Notes under the pieces: generated by a model | What the model saw: only the letters and a program-made list of their open reading frames with translations | Databases searched by the model: none | Told to the model about the DNA's origin: nothing | From: Burhinus oedicnemus | Taxonomy: Eukaryota; Chordata; Aves; Charadriiformes; Burhinidae | Length of the DNA stretch: 64,000 nt | Assembly (NCBI GenBank): GCA_008921705.1 | Contig: VFFE01007017.1 | Span: forward strand, 426,564-490,563 | Direction: 5' to 3' | Shown here: positions 22,531-36,700 of the stretch, piece after piece | Layout of the letters: each line of letters begins with the position of its first letter | Numbering within the stretch: position 1 is the stretch's first letter | Position numbers and translations under genes: made by a program

Positions 22531-25500
22531 ATGCAATTAATAGGATTAATGGTTCCCGGGACAGGCAAGACAGCACCCAGGAGCATAGTACCTTATTTTG
22601 CGTGTCAATGACACATCAGCCTTATGTGGGGTGTTGCCTTAGGGTGCAATGTGGAGTAACAGGCTGGTTTTCCTCTCTGTTCTCTGCAATAGGTGGGGGG
22701 ATCTCATGATATTTGGGTTATTGGCCCAAAGCAAGGTTAACTATGACATCTGTACTTCTGTAAGGTCAGAAGAGTTGCTTCTGGTTTGCTGCTAAGAACA
22801 GAAGTTTACTTATGTTTCCTGTGGTGCATGGGGTGGAGGGGAACCCTTGTCCTTTGAGTTGAAAACAACTATGAAACCATTGCTTGTTAATGCTTTTTTC
22901 CTCTTGGCGCATCTGGAAATTACTTACACAAGACTTGTGAGCCACAGAATAGCATAATCTTTGCTTCATGGTGACTGAGGGGGTGCCCGTACAGACAGAT
23001 CTATACTAAGTTTTCTCTTACAAATCCACAGAGAGGAAGATGAAGGAGAAGCGCCATAGTGTGCTCATGTGACCCAGGGCTTACTACACTGGTGCCTCTG
23101 AACCCAGTGCTGCATGATATCTCTAACTTCAGCTAAGAAAGATCAAATCTCCTCCAGTTTGAAGCTTGCAGGCTAGTTAGCTTCACAGTTCACAAACGCA
23201 AATAACATGTGCCAGCTTCTGTTCCTCTGTTTTCTGGCACTCTTCAGCATTCCGAAACTATAGGGCTCATTTTTGGGCTTCTAAAACTGGCAATATTGGG
23301 GGCTTGAGTAGAGAAAGTGACCAATGATAAAATAAGTGAGCAGAGAAATGGTAGTTTACTTGCTCCTTGAAGCTTGCCATGAGATGATGTTAGGTGCAAG
23401 ACTCAAATGCTCCATCAGTCACTTCAATTCAAGCACAAACATATTTAGCTCCTAATGAGGGAATGCAGGCGTACTCTGTGTAGTTATTAATATTCACTCA
23501 CGTCCTAGTGGCACCAGTGCCGTGCTCACTGCTGCCCACACACATAGCCAGAACAAGCACTGTTCCAAAGAGCAAAAGCATATATAGTCTAAGGATTTGC
23601 AATCCCGGAGAAAAACTGAAAGCCCCTCTGATATATTATTAACTCGGGCATAGAAGCATATTTCACTAAAAGCTTGGCAGATTAACTTGCTAGGTTTGAT
23701 TAAATGCCTAGATTGGGGCAAGAACTCACAAGCTTCCTTTTGGGCACCCCAGTCAGGTCAGCAGGCAACTCCCAGCTCTGGGGCTGTGAGGCTGGTTTCT
23801 GTGTTGGCATTTCACAGCTGATGGTAGCCAAGCGAGTTTGGGGCATGAGTTGGGCTATTTGTGAGAGCCCGCTTTTCAGCAGATGGGTGCGCCTTGCTCT
23901 AGTTAGAGGCTTCTGTGTTTAGTAAGGGAGCTGGACCTCAGAGTCAAACACTGGCATGTATTTTATACTGATTTAAAAAATGCAATTATAATTAGGCAAC
24001 TTCTAAAACATTCCTATCAACACAGAAACAACAAATGTAGAAATGGTCTGATGGTGCAGTAGTGGAAAATACTAGGGAAGCAGGGAAATCATTTACATGG
24101 TGCCTATTTTATTGCAAATTCAATCAGATGAACTTTAGAGTCTAAGCTGCTGACTTTTTCACTTCGTGGAGATTTGAGGCCCTTTGAAACTCGTAGGAGC
24201 CTATAGCTACAGAGGCTGCCTGGAATGCCTGCTGATGCCGGGGTCGTATTACAAGAGTGTGCTACAGGAGAAAAATGTTTATGTTTAGTTCAAGGGTGAA
24301 TAAAAAGATCAGAAGTAATATTAACCAAATGAGGCCGGGAAGAATTCAGCAAGTCATTAGAGGACAGACAGGATAAAAAAAGGAAGGGAAAGAAACAGAA
24401 AATCATTCTTTCAGCTCGTGAGTATTGTGTTCTCAAAGACATTCCCTTCTTCCCTCCCAGCTGCAGGTTGACCACTCTGGCTCTACTGATATAAACAGAC
24501 TTTTATCATTTGGCCAACCAGTAAAATATAAATGTTTTACTTATATGAAAGCTAAAAAAAGAAAAAGACGCTCTGAGGTGGTTGATGTCATATTCTGAAA
24601 CAGCCAAAAAGTAACATGTGCTGCTAAACAAAATATGTAAGATGTTACTTTACCACTAAGAAAAATAATTTCCTCCATACGCTTTCCTTTTCAATGTAAG
24701 AGGAGAAAATGTATAAGCTTGTGAATTTAAGTGTATGTCTGGAGGTGTAAGATACTTATGTCCTGTTCACTAATTCTTCTTTTTTAATGTAGAGGTAGTA
24801 TATGCATGAGGAAGAGTGGAACTATATTTAATGCACAGTACCACAGCTCAGAATATCTGTATTAAGTTTTCACATCTTTTGCATTCCTGTGTGACACTGG
24901 GCAATAGTCTCTGGACCTTATTTCTCTGTGTAAAAATGAAAATCCTTCAGAGCCAGGTGGGTTTTACCTCTACTTTTCGTCTGCAAAGACCCTCGTTCAG
25001 TCTCCTGTGGGGTCTGTGCATGTTACCAGTGCCAAGTGCTCTGAGTTCAGTGGTTAAGCCCCAGGGAATGGGGAGGATTGTCCTGCCAGTGTACTCACCC
25101 AGTTTCCAATCTGCTCATCATGGCTCTGGGTTGGGAGATGTTCAAGTTAGCTTTCAGTTAGAGCGTCACTGGGGTAAATGAGGACTTGGCCTGAAGCTTT
25201 GGGTGGCAGGTAGAAGAACTGGGTATGTTGTTGCTTACAGCAGAGGCTTTGACCTGTGGGTAGGGTATCTGGAGTAGAAATGCTGAGTTTTCTTGTTGCT
25301 CCTGTTGAGTTGTATCTCCAGTGGAGTTCAGGGCTGGCTTGTGGCAGGTGGCAGGGGATCACTGTCTGCTGGAGGGGACAACTGCGCCTGTCAGGTCAGG
25401 GAGCCTGAGGGGGAGAGTCTGTAGGTGACTTGAGTAACATCTGCTCCAGTCCCACAGAGTTTTCCCCTGTGCAGTCATTAAATGTGCTGTGTTATGCCAG

Positions 25501-27689
25501 GGACAGTCCTGGGACACTTGAGAGTGGACCGCTTGGAGATTTGTCAGTCGCCAGATTTCATGATACACTGTTCTCACCATTTGCCAGCAGTTATCAAATA
25601 CACACAGGATCAAGGACCCTTTCAGCATCTTATGAACCTTGTCATGTGGGCACAAATATCTACTTTCTCTTCCTAAAACCTCAAGCTGCCTTTTCTTCTC
25701 GGGGACAAGCTGAGAAGGGTGAGCAGTGACAGCAACTGACTGTGGCTCCTGCTGTCTGCCTTCTGTACACCAAGGATGCTCCTCTGACATGTGGAACCAT
25801 TCTGCAGTGCAGAGTGTAGGTACTTCTGAACTACTGGGGATTTCCAGTTTCCACAGCATTATGCCATTCTGCTCTTTCCATGAGAGCTCTCTGTCCCCTC
25901 AAAAGTCCTTACCATCTTGCAAAGAGCTTTGGAAACTGATTAAGTAAGCCGATAATAGAACAAATAATAAATGCTAGCTTCAGCTGCCTTCTTGACAGTC
26001 TTTGTTGGACTGCAGTCAACTTATAAACTCTAGAGCAATAGGTTACTCACCATAAACCATAAAGTCTTCTGTACCTTGGCGCTTTGTAAGGACTCTTACA
26101 CAGCCTGTCTCAATCACTTTCAGTGTCCTGATCAAAGAAGATTTCTAACTTATTGGAGCTAACTACCAATATTTTTTCCTTTAGTGCTGTAGCAGTGTCA
26201 GCTTTGAGTGGTGATACAATGCCGGTCTGTTTGCCGATGTGCTTATATATCATGCAGCTTCACCATTGTAATAAGGTGAATTTAGTCTTAACAGGACTGT
26301 TGGATTTTATGTATGACCTAATCCAGAACCCACCAATGTTTTAAAAGACAGAGGGTCAGGGGGAGGAGAGGTTTTGTGGACTTACATGTCCTGTGAATTC
26401 AGCTGTCTAAAAGGTCGGGCTTGGTAGTGATACTGCTGATAATTCTCCTGCAGTTCCCAGACCTCTGTGCCCTATGCTGACAGCTCAAAACACCTCCCCA
26501 AAATTGAGACATTTCTGGCAGTGGAGCAAGACCTGGCAGAAAGCAGGCTGGCAGAAGACAGCCACCACCTCCAAGGGGACCACACAAAGGTTGGGTTTTA
26601 GACCAGTCTTTATTAATCTTGATTTCCATGGATATCGCCGTCAGCAGGAGCTTGTGTCCTTTTGTGGGTTGCATGGGTATGTAAGAGGTGCTGGCTGTCT
26701 CTTCAGCCATGGCATGGATACCTTTATACTTCAGATAGCTTCCTACCCATAGTTTCTGTACTTGTAGAAGGGACTACATGCTAAGTATCCCTGAAGAGAG
26801 GGAAGTGGGTTTGGTCCTGGTACTGGATGAGGGTGCCAGGGTTGTGAACGGGCTGTGCACTGAAAAGCTCTTGTAAAGGGATATCAGGCCCACTCTTGGG
26901 AGAAGAGTGTGTTTAGGGTATAGAGCACTAGGCTGGGCACTTGCAAACTGGTTTATTCTCTTCATGATCACAACAAAATAAGGTTATGCTATACCTATTG
27001 CTGTTTGTATCAAGTTTGCAATGGCTCTAACAGCCACCAGGGCTCTGCTGTACTCAGAGCTCTGTTAAAATGTCATAATACAGGTTTGGAGTTTTTTCAG
27101 GAAATTTATGCCCTTTTTAAATAAGATCAGACAACTGGTGAGATGAGGAACAGAGCTGAGGAGGGGATACATCCCCTGTCAGGCAATAGCTCCATGGCAG
27201 AAATGTATATAGCTATGAACTGTCTTGATCCCAGCCCTAGTTTTGTACACACTACGCCATGCATCCTTCATGGTGAATGGGATTCACAGGCGTAACGCCC
27301 CTTTACAGTGATACTTCTTTTTCACTGGTGTATTCACACTGTCAACATGACTTTGAGGTTAAAAGGAGATGGAAGCCAGAAGTGACTGGACCTTTGTGCA
27401 TGGAAACAGGAGGGCTTTGCCTCTGTTGTTAAGCAAGCAAGCCATGGTTGTACACTGAGTTTCAGCAAGCATGTGAGTTCATACTTGAGGCTAAAATCCC
27501 AGCGTGAGGGCTCCCTCCTGCTGCACCCAAACTGGGCCTTCTCTTTGCTGCCTTGTGTGAAATCCTCTGTCGCCCTCGGACACTTTGAAGAGCAAGACAC
27601 GGTGGTGCACCCAAAGCCCAGGCATATGAGGGGCATGATCAAGCTATAGTGCTGGGCTACATTAGGGAGCTGGAGCCTCTTGCCAAGAA
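22531..27689. other. Unique sequence, no supported gene
   Basis: Frames on both strands reach 166 codons (25359-25859 minus) but are mirrored by overlapping frames on the other strand and lack family features. An AT-rich stretch with CATTTGGCCAACC lies near 24508. No recognisable repeats or RNA genes. Confidence 0.5.
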
Positions 27690-28200
27690 TTAAGAGCATT
27701 TATTCTGAAAGTTTTGTTGCCTCACTTGTTTTTCTCCCTAAGCTGTTGGGGACCCTCCTCGGCCCCTTTAAGACCCCCCTAACTGTGGAGCTCCTGGTCC
27801 CTTTTGCCAGACATGGCAGGAATGGATGGGCCGTGCGCAGCGGGATCAATTGTAAAAAGTGGAATTAGTCATTCTAAATCATGCAGCTGTGGTCGAAGGG
27901 AGCTCTTCTAAAAATCATTAAACAATCATGTATTCCTATTGATTTATTCAAAATACCTTGAGGGAAAGCAGATTAAACACAAGGTAAAAGTAAACTAATG
28001 CAGATTAAATGGATGAAGGATGGGCCGATAGTTCCCTAGGTAGTTTTTGTACTAATGAGAGGAAAATTATATGTACACTATTACCAGGATAAAAGGGTCT
28101 ATTAGAGGTCTTTTGCTTGACATATTTATGTATTTCAAATACTAAGTAGCACAGTGAATTAGGTTTACTCTGGACATTTGTTATTTTTATTGCATCTCCA
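27690..28200. promoter_or_regulatory. Likely conserved non-coding element
   Basis: Unique stretch with AATCATTAAACAATCATG near 27914, CTATTGATTTATTC near 27937, GCAGATTAAACACAAGG and GCAGATTAAATGG, the last two sharing the word GCAGATTAAA. These are HOX/PBX- and SOX-like words without a reading frame. Inferred from motif density only. Confidence 0.33.
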
Positions 28201-29289
28201 AGTGATAAACAGGGCTTTCTGTTGAGGGCAGCATGCTGCTTTGCTCAGAAGGCACAACCCGATGTGCATAGCAAAATGCTGCGATGACGATTGCGTTTTT
28301 GATGTCGTTTATTAGCAATCCAAGTGCGGTTTTACACCCACTTCTGAGAATCACAGCCAGTGTTCAAAATGAGGGGTACAGGTGTATGTCAGTATTTGTA
28401 GCCACCATCACCCCATCTTCTTTCCACTTCATCTTCCTGTGCTACTCATCTCGAGTGGCATTCATCCAAAAGCCATGTGACAACTGGGGTGAGACACTCA
28501 GTATGCCATTTATCCCCCATCTGTCATGCACTTGCAGCAGTGCCCTGAACACAGTGCACTGCAGGGAAGATGACATTGTTAAAATACAATGGAGTTGTCA
28601 TCTCAGATGTGCTTGCTCTAACCGCTGCTTGTGTTCAAGCTGGGCAGGTTCAGACCTTGGAGATGGCCATATAAAATACAATTGGAAACAGGGCAACCAT
28701 ATTTGATGCAATCAAATTCCAGCTTTAATTTAGGCAAGCATCCTCACTTTTGGTTTATAAAAGTTTCTGAACGTGGTAGAGTCAATCATGTGGGTAATTG
28801 GCAAGGATATTAAATGCCAGGAGTCACTTTATAATTTTGCGGGAACTCTAAGTCAAAAGCTGTAAAGCTGCTTCCTCCTACAGATAAGGACGGGGCTGCT
28901 GACTGCAGGCACATCACATTAGATAGACTGGTTCTGGGTTTTCTGCAAAGACTCCAATAAGTACCAATGCAACAGTTTTAAAAAGAGCTATCTCAGCGGA
29001 CATTAATATTGTGTAGGAAACAATGTTGCTGTGTTGAGAAGCATCTGTAAAGCCAACTTAAGGTTGTTAGAAAAAATGAAAGTATAGGACCTTTATTAAA
29101 GTGTATAGTAGATCAAGTATTTGCCTATATATGCAGAATGGTATATGAAGCAATCATAATTTTTAAGTGGACCAGTTGTATACCTCATCTGCTCTTGTAA
29201 TTGTTGCTTTTGTTGAAAAATATATCTAAACTAACCTACAAAAAAACCCCCTTGTTGTGACAGCTGGATTAAAAGTTCAAAAAAACCAC
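28201..29289. other. Unique sequence, no supported gene
   Basis: A 140-codon plus-strand frame (28284-28706) is Cys- and Ser-rich and matches no family I know. No splice-like borders were convincing. Sequence after 28700 is AT-rich and featureless. Confidence 0.5.
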
Positions 29290-29430
29290 ACTGATGGGTA
29301 ATTTCATTATATGTTACACTTGATTAAAATATAGTTAATAAGCTGCAGATACTAATTACAGAACTTAAGGTTTAATATGTAATTTGTAACATGTGCATAA
29401 ACCACAAATTATGGGCCCAGTTACGGTTTT
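29290..29430. promoter_or_regulatory. Possible conserved non-coding element
   Basis: Short AT-rich unique stretch with GGGTAATTTCATTATATG, CTTGATTAAAATATAG, TACTAATTACAG and GGTTTAATATGTAATTTG. The dense TAAT/ATTA cores could reflect base composition alone. Confidence 0.25.
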
Positions 29431-32400
29431 GTCAGTCAGTATAGAAGTATTTGCCCAACAGTTACTGAAGGAAGAATACAATACAAGACGGCCTGAAGGT
29501 GGGACACACAAAGGTCAGCTCACTCAAGAAGTGGAAGTGTTTTAGACAACAAAGATTTCATTAAGTATTAACTACTCACCAAGTTACTCACCGGCACTGT
29601 TCTGATAATGTGGTGGCATTTGCGTGCTTGGGAAGGGTCTCTGCTTTGGCTGAGCTGGTTAGCCTGGGTATGGTGTGCAGGAAAATCCTGGGCTATGAAG
29701 GTCTGTGGGGATCCTTCTCTGCCCTTTGGCAAGTGTTGTCCTGTGTGGTTGGACAGCTGGTCTTGTGAGAAAAGAGTTTGTGAATTTTAGTGAGAGACCT
29801 CGTGGAAAGCTTTCCCAGTTGGAACTACATTTGCACATGTTGTTTCTAGGAATTGTTCTTGTGTTGAAAAGTGATTATATTTTGTAAGCTAGTCTTCAAA
29901 GCAAATACCTTTGGCTTTGAACACAAAGTGTCTGCTTCACAGTAAATACTAAATCAAACATAGATATCGGACTCAAGCATTGCTAAAGATAGGTCATAAG
30001 TTGGTGAGTTCCTAGGAGTGAACGGCAATGGAGAAACAAGGTGACACTGACACTCAACCCAGCAGCAAGAGAGGAGTCGTCTCTGCATACTCATACTGCA
30101 AGTTGCTGCTTCTGTCAGTGGGTACCTCTGCACACATGGCAGTGAGGTGACAGCAGGGTGCAGCAGCTCTTGCTTGTCTTCTTGCTGCTGTGGCTTGCGT
30201 TCTTCCCACATCTGAAAGAGTACGTCCACAGGTATTTTGAGTATCGCTGCCATGTCCCCATTCCAGTGCAAATGAGTGCTGGGAGGTCCAGCCTGTGCTC
30301 AGCTGTGTCAGCCAGTACTGGTGCTTCAGTGATCAAGTGATGTGGGGATGAAACTCAGGTGTGTGTGCAGAGGAGGTCTCCTTGCCTGTCCTAGCTGGTT
30401 GCACTTGCTGGGTTTGGCTCTAGCTAAGCTGCAACTTCCTTGTGCCTTTGTGGACAAGAGGGTCTCTGCATGAAGCTGAATTTCTTTTTGGCTGCACAGA
30501 GGAGCAGGAGAAGAAAAAAAGTTTCCCGTTCTCCTTCCTGGACCTTCTCAGAGCTCTCTGAGCTCAGTGTGGGGAAGAAGTGCTGGCCCTCGCCATTTGC
30601 CTGTTGGTCCCTTGGGGCAAGTGGGGAGGAGGTGCTGGGGGCATTATTGGGTGCTGGCAGGGCAGATCCCTGGCTTTGACTTAGATTGCTTCACAGTATG
30701 GTCTCGGGCATAGCCCATTCCCCAGAGGCATAAAGCAACATCTTCTGGTTGCAGAGCAGAAGGGAGGCAAGGAGAGCATGTGATTTGGAGTTCTCATGTG
30801 CCTGTGATCTGGGATTAATCTCGAGTGATTCAAATGCTATTACCCACAGGGGAAGGGAGAGGTTGCCACCACATGGCAGGGGTCCAACGTGGCTTCTGAT
30901 CTGCTGCAGCTTATGGGCCCTTGTGTTATGCCAAACCCATGCTGAGGGCTTAAAACTTGAAGCTGAAACTGGACACTTAGTTGCTGTTTGAGTGTTCAGT
31001 AACTTTTGTTGTGCAGAGTGATGCTTTGTCAGACAGTCTGACACCCACTTTAGTCAACTAATCTGTGCATGTCATTTATTTGCTTCTTGCTTGCTTCGTA
31101 GCATAGCCAAGTTCTGCCCCTTAGTCAGAACAGACTGAAGGGTGAATCTAGGTCTCATTATTTTTTCACTCTGAAAATACTTTTCTTCAAAATCATGTTG
31201 TCCATAAGGAGATCTGTACCTTGTTAAGAACATGGAGGTTTCATTTCTGTTAGTTTCCAAAGGCTTATCTAGCAGCAGTACCTAGAAGCGCATATTGAAA
31301 AACAGTTTTTATTTATGCATGCAAATGCTTGGTGTTTCGGGGCATTTAATGGACTGCAAAACATAATGAATCTCTGTTTCCTTGTACCTGTGAGTGCCTG
31401 TGGCAGAACTTGGTGTGGGAGGGGGAGTGGTGGCGGCAGTGAGATGTAATTCCAAAATACCTCACGGTTTAAAATGAGCTTTCAGATAGCTACGGGTATT
31501 GCCAGATGACAGAAACAGATGGGTATGAGCAATACTGTGCAACTGCAAGCAATGAGCTGGCCAATAGGCTCTAGGTCGACCCTGTTTTGAAGGAAAAAAC
31601 CCAGTTGAGGTGCCTGTGTGTAGGTCCAGGTTTTCAGCCGGGTGCAGCTCTCCCTGTCAGCCAGCAGAGAATCAGCCCCATTCACCACTGTTGCTTTTCA
31701 GAGCTCTACTGTTCACTTTCCCATGGAAGATCTTGGAGTTGAAGAATGAACTCTTTCAAATTTCTTTTCTTAGAGTTGTTCCAAAATTACTTTGGAAAAA
31801 AAAAGTTAACTTTCTGTGTTAAGGACAGCAGAATTTAGTTCGAAAATGTTTTCAGGTTTTGCTAGCTGGCACTTTCCATGAAGTCATTTCAGTAGGATCT
31901 TGACCTCTTAAACTCAATAGGTATCACTTGCTGTATTCATTTTTTCAATTAAGAGCTATGTACAGGGAAATTGAGACAGTGGACTACAGGCACTTGCTCA
32001 GCTACAAGAAGATGTAATTCCCTGAAGAAGGCAGGACAAGCATTGGTGAGAATGGGTATCGCAGTCATAACTAGTAGAGCTCCTGAATCTGGTTCAAGCT
32101 GTGCTCAGCCCAGCAAAGAGGAAAAGGAGGGACCTTTCAGAGACATCAACAGCAAGTAAAATATAGTGGCAGGCAGAAAGAGAAAGGAGGAGTTCAGTGA
32201 ACAACCTCATCAAACGTGTGAAAAACCTGGCTTTCCCAACAGAGAGGGAAGGGGTTCCTTGCATTCTAACTCACTGCCAGGCAAAATGCAGTTGCACCTG
32301 GCATGGGGAAGTCTGCTTGTGAGCCAAAGTAAATAGCAGAATATTTCAAATGATTGACTTAATTACCTCTTGAAAAATACTAATATAGTCTGTTTTTTTA

Positions 32401-32588
32401 CAGTAATTTATTGGTATGTCAATAACTGGATATTTGTTTCCCTTGGCTGTTTCAGGGAGCTGTCTTGACTGCCAGTGTCAGTTCAGCCTGGGTTTCTGCT
32501 CTGCAGGAAGATAAAACTGGAAATTGTCAGACTCGATCAGAACAGGCAGTCCATCTGATCAACTATCCTGTCACCAGTTTGCCTGAAA
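29431..32588. other. Unique sequence, no supported gene
   Basis: Only short overlapping frames. A perfect octamer ATGCAAAT is at 31319-31326. No mobile element, RNA gene or promoter signal recognised. Confidence 0.5.
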
Positions 32589-32674
32589 AAAAAAAGGAAG
32601 GGGTTGGTGGTTGGTTGTTTTGGGTTTTTTGGGGTTTTTTTGTTTTGTTTTGGTTTTTTTTTTTTCCCTCTTGT
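32589..32674. repeat. A run followed by G/T-only tract
   Basis: Ten or so A near 32587-32597, then about 60 bases made almost only of G and T (GGTTGGTTG, GGGTTTTTTGGGG, TTTTGTTTTGG words) ending in a run of T. It produces the Phe/Gly/Trp-rich frames seen here, which are artefacts. Confidence 0.88.
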
Positions 32675-35600
32675 TGCTTTTGAGCATCTGCAAGGCCTCT
32701 CAGCGCTACATCTCTTACCGTGGTGTTCAGGCTGTCTCTAGCCAGAGCAGAGGGTCTCCAGAAAACCAGTTCATCCCACCTTTATTAGATATCTGTTCTT
32801 GGATGGGAATTCAGTCCCAAAACATGGCTTCAGAAGCGTGACTTCAAATGATGATGGTTGCATTAGAGGAATCCAGGAGTAAATGTCAATGAAAGCTTGC
32901 CAAGTAACACTAAACAGAAAATAAATACCAGTTTGAGGGAGAGGAGGGAAAAAAGCTTCTACAGTCAGAGCTTTATATCTTGTACAGTGGCCTGTCTTGG
33001 ATAATTTCTGTGTAGGTAATGTATAGATATGATGAGATATAACCTGTCAGCATGCCTGACCCACAAGCTATCTTTCCATTCACCCATCTGTCTGGGGGGG
33101 AAAAAGACCTGCATTTTTTTTCCCCTCTCACTATGTATATGGGACACTATTTCTGTTCTTTGTTGGCACTGTGGTAATGCAGCCTGTAAACAAAGCCATC
33201 TATCAGCCTGTGAAGAGATGGAAATCCCATCTGTAAGTGAAGCTGCTGCAAGGCAGTTCCCAACAGGTATGTACTGAAAGCAGAGAGGAGCCTGAGGAAT
33301 CGCGAGCAGTACAAACGTTTCCCTACTTAACTTCATAACTGAGGAAGGCACAGAAGAGTAGGATGGCCTTTTTAATGAGTTGGTAGTAATCCATTGGGTT
33401 TATGTGATGTCCAGGCTTTCATGATGTACTGTGAGAAGCAGCAACAAAAAACTGAAGCCAGCAAACACCTGCTGCCTGGAGAGCAACTGTTGCTAATCCT
33501 GTGCTTGTTACAAGTCCCAGAGCATCTTCTTGAACTTCAGAAGGCCTCAGAGCCCTGTACTTTTTTAGGTATAAGATGATGTCTTTTGCATTGTAACAAG
33601 CTATGATGCTGTGCTGCATTGTACTGAAGTTCTCAACTCTTGGCTCAGTGGTAGGAAAATAATAGGCAGAGTTAGTCGGAGACTGACTGTCCAAGTGCCC
33701 CTTTGGACCATTCTTTCTCTGCTTGCAAGGCCTGTTATGAATCAGTATCTTAACGACTGCTGGGTATCCACATAAGAAACAAACAGTTAACATGATCAGT
33801 ATCAGATGTAGTTTTGTGCCAAGCGCTTCCAAGCACTACTGCTGGCTTCTCTGGCTTAGTGTATAGTCGTTGGAAGAAACGTAGCTATATGGTGAATTAT
33901 TAGGCGTACCTGGAAAGTGAGACTTGATTTGCGAGGGCTTCTGTTATTCAACGTTAGGCAAGCAATAATTCTGTATGCCCATAAGCGGTCAGCCCTGGTC
34001 CTTCCCTGGAAAAGTGTCAAGCAAAGCTCAGATTCATGTTTTGATGACATGAAATGGTTTGTGCCTTTTTGCCTGAGGCCTGGACAGCAGTGACAAAAAA
34101 CATGTGGCATGGGATTTTCATAAAGAATGGTGGTATTTGTCAGTCCCTTGGATCCAGGATTTTTTTTAATGGGTTTAAACCTGCCCAGTCGATGTGTTAC
34201 AGCAGGTTAGTTTGATGCTTTTAAACTATTAAACATAGATGAATAATTGTGAATATTTTCTTGCAAAATATGATAGGTTTATCTGACTCGGTTCTTCAAG
34301 TCAGGCATCTTGATATTAAACAGAGAGACACAAGTCATTATTTTCCCTGTTGGATAAAACTGGAATTATTGCCTCTTTAAATTTTGTTATGCCCAAGCCA
34401 TGACTTTTTGCTTTTTATGAGAAACAAGCAGACTTGTGTCAAATAACCATTGTCAATGGACTGTATCATCTGGCAACACTGAACATACTCAATGGATTAA
34501 AAAATAAAAGGCTGTCATGATCCATGTGACTGTGACAATGTCTCACTTCCTTCTCTTGGCTCCTCTCGATATGCAGGAAATCCCAGTACTACTTCTGCAT
34601 CACTCTTCCAGCTGGGAAGCTCTCCTGCAACATCGATGCCTAAGAGCTGCGTTTGGCAGACACTGTTTAGCACTCCACCTTCCTTGGGGTCAAAAAAAGA
34701 TAAAACATAATGGGAGATCTGTTTAGCCACAGAATTTGTAAAATAAGACTCACTGACAAATCATGACCCAAAACCCTTGAATGTGCAAGGATGTTATCAG
34801 CTGATTTCAAGGAGTTTTGGATAAGGCCATCGTGAGCTGTATGACTTTAACTGTGCTGCCAGTTATCATATATATGTATTTGTGTTTATGTAAGCTTTTT
34901 CCCTTCCACACAGTCTATCTTTCCATCCTGCTCTGACTCAGTAGTCTGTTTCAGTATCGACTTCTGAGGTTCCCATTCATTTCATAGTTTAAGAGTAATG
35001 CCATGTGTGTGCAGTTAAGAGTCTCACTTGAGTTGTAAGTTACAAAAACAAGTCTGACCTGTGTGAAAAACAAAACTTGTATTCAGACACAATGACAAAG
35101 GAAATACTGAAAAATTACTTGTGAAGCAAATTGCTTCTTGGATGAAGTGCTCTTACTGAGAATTTGTCCTGGCACGAAAATCCTTTTCCAAATTCATCTC
35201 ATGCCTCATATCTGAAGCAAGGACAAAGCTTTCCTATTTGACAGAGGCAAAATTCTTGATGATCACCTTCGGTTCTCATATCTTTAATTTTCTGCCTTTT
35301 GCATTAATTCAGCTTTTAAAATTTGTCATGCAGATGCAATATGAACCACTGCAGCAGAGATCAAGCTGAGCAAAAGCTCCAGCCAGAACAAAATTATGTT
35401 CCTGGTACTGAGTAGCAAAACTGTACAGAAAAACCCTGCAAAGCCACTCTGGCTCTGCCAGGTGAACTGTGACAGATCTGATTTCACCAGCTGAAGCTGT
35501 TACTGCCCTTTCACCAGGAGCATCTGCCCCAATTGAGTTACTAGAAGCAAACTTGAGCTCCAACCCACGCTTCTGGGGACAGGACTCAGGGAGGTGAAGA

Positions 35601-35944
35601 TGGGTCATGCTAGAATGCCTGACTGTGGAGCAGGACTTGTGTTGGGCTCTAGCTGAGCTTCCTGTGGAGCTGTGGCCCCTTCCAGAACGTAGCAACAAGG
35701 TCGCAAGGGCAGCCAGAAGCTGCAGCTGTTTGCTCTGTGGACAGGCAGAGCAAGGGAAAGGGCAGAGCGATATTCTTCAAGGTTGGATGTTTCCTGGGTG
35801 GAAGCAGATGGAAGCAGTTAACTACTGGTAGCTGATAAAGCAAGGGAGCTAGGGGGTTCTGTGCAACTATGAGGTCTCATTGATGTGGGTGTGGAAGCTA
35901 AATGTATTGGCCCTGATTTAGCCGATAACCTGGCTGGTCTGCAT
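32675..35944. other. Unique sequence, no supported gene
   Basis: Frames reach 137 codons (33419-33832 minus) without recognisable homology. AT-rich stretch at 34140-34400. Nothing functional is recognised. Confidence 0.5.
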
Positions 35945-36700
35945 ATTCATAGAATATCTCAAGCTGGAAGGGACTGATAAGGATTATCAAGTCCAACTCT
36001 CTGCTCCTCGCACAACTACCTAAAACTAAACTATGTGACTAAGAGTGTTGTTCAGATGCTCCTTGAACTCTGACAGGCTTGATTTTGTGACCTTTTCCCT
36101 GGAGAGCCTGTTTGAGTGACCAACTAACCTCTCAGTGAAGAACCTTTTCTTAATGTCCAATCTGAACTTCCCCGATGTAGCTTCATTCCATTTCCTCATG
36201 TCCTATCACTGGTCATCCGAGAGAGAAGATCAGGACCTGCCCCTCTGCTGCCCCCCATGAAGAAGTTGTAGACTGGGATGAGATCACCCCTAAGTCTTCT
36301 CAAGCTGAACAAACCAAGTGCCCTCAGTTGCTCCTTGTAAGTCTTGCCCTTGAGACGTTTCACTGTCTTGGTTGCCCTCCTCTGGACACGCTGTAATAGT
36401 TTGATGTCCGTCTTATATTGAGGTGCCCAAAACGGCACACGGTACTCAATGTGCGGCCACATCAGTAGTGTAGAGTGGGACAATTGCTTCCCTCGACTGG
36501 CTACCTATGCTGTTGTTGATGCACCTCAGGACACAGTTGGCCCTTTTGGCTGCCAGGGCATGCTGTTGACTCATGTTCAACTTGCCATCAGCCCAAACCC
36601 CCAGATCTCTTTCCATGGGGCTGCTCTCCAGCCTCTCATCCCCCAACTTGTATGTATAAACTGGATTACGCCATCCCAGGTGGAGAATCTGTATATTGCT
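35945..36700 (-). mobile_element. CR1 LINE, 5'-truncated, frameshifted
   Basis: Read on the minus strand this is the 3' part of a chicken-repeat-1 family non-LTR retrotransposon. Conserved reverse-transcriptase C-terminal words are present: LGDERLESSPMERDLGVWAD, LNMSQQHALAAKRAN, FWAPQYKTDIKLLQRVQRRA, RALGLFSLRRLRGDL. The first two words lie in one frame (to about 36449) and the rest in another (36483-36196), so at least one indel breaks the frame. Stops follow in the RGNGMKLHRG region. The 3' end at 35945-35957 carries the ATTCTATGA-like tail typical of CR1. Upstream parts of ORF2 and all of ORF1 are absent, the usual 5' truncation. The element is inactive and moderately diverged. Confidence 0.95.

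Noticed and set aside
25359..25859. 166-codon minus-strand open frame
   Set aside because: No family resemblance and fully overlapped by plus-strand frames 25430-25729 and 25726-25947.
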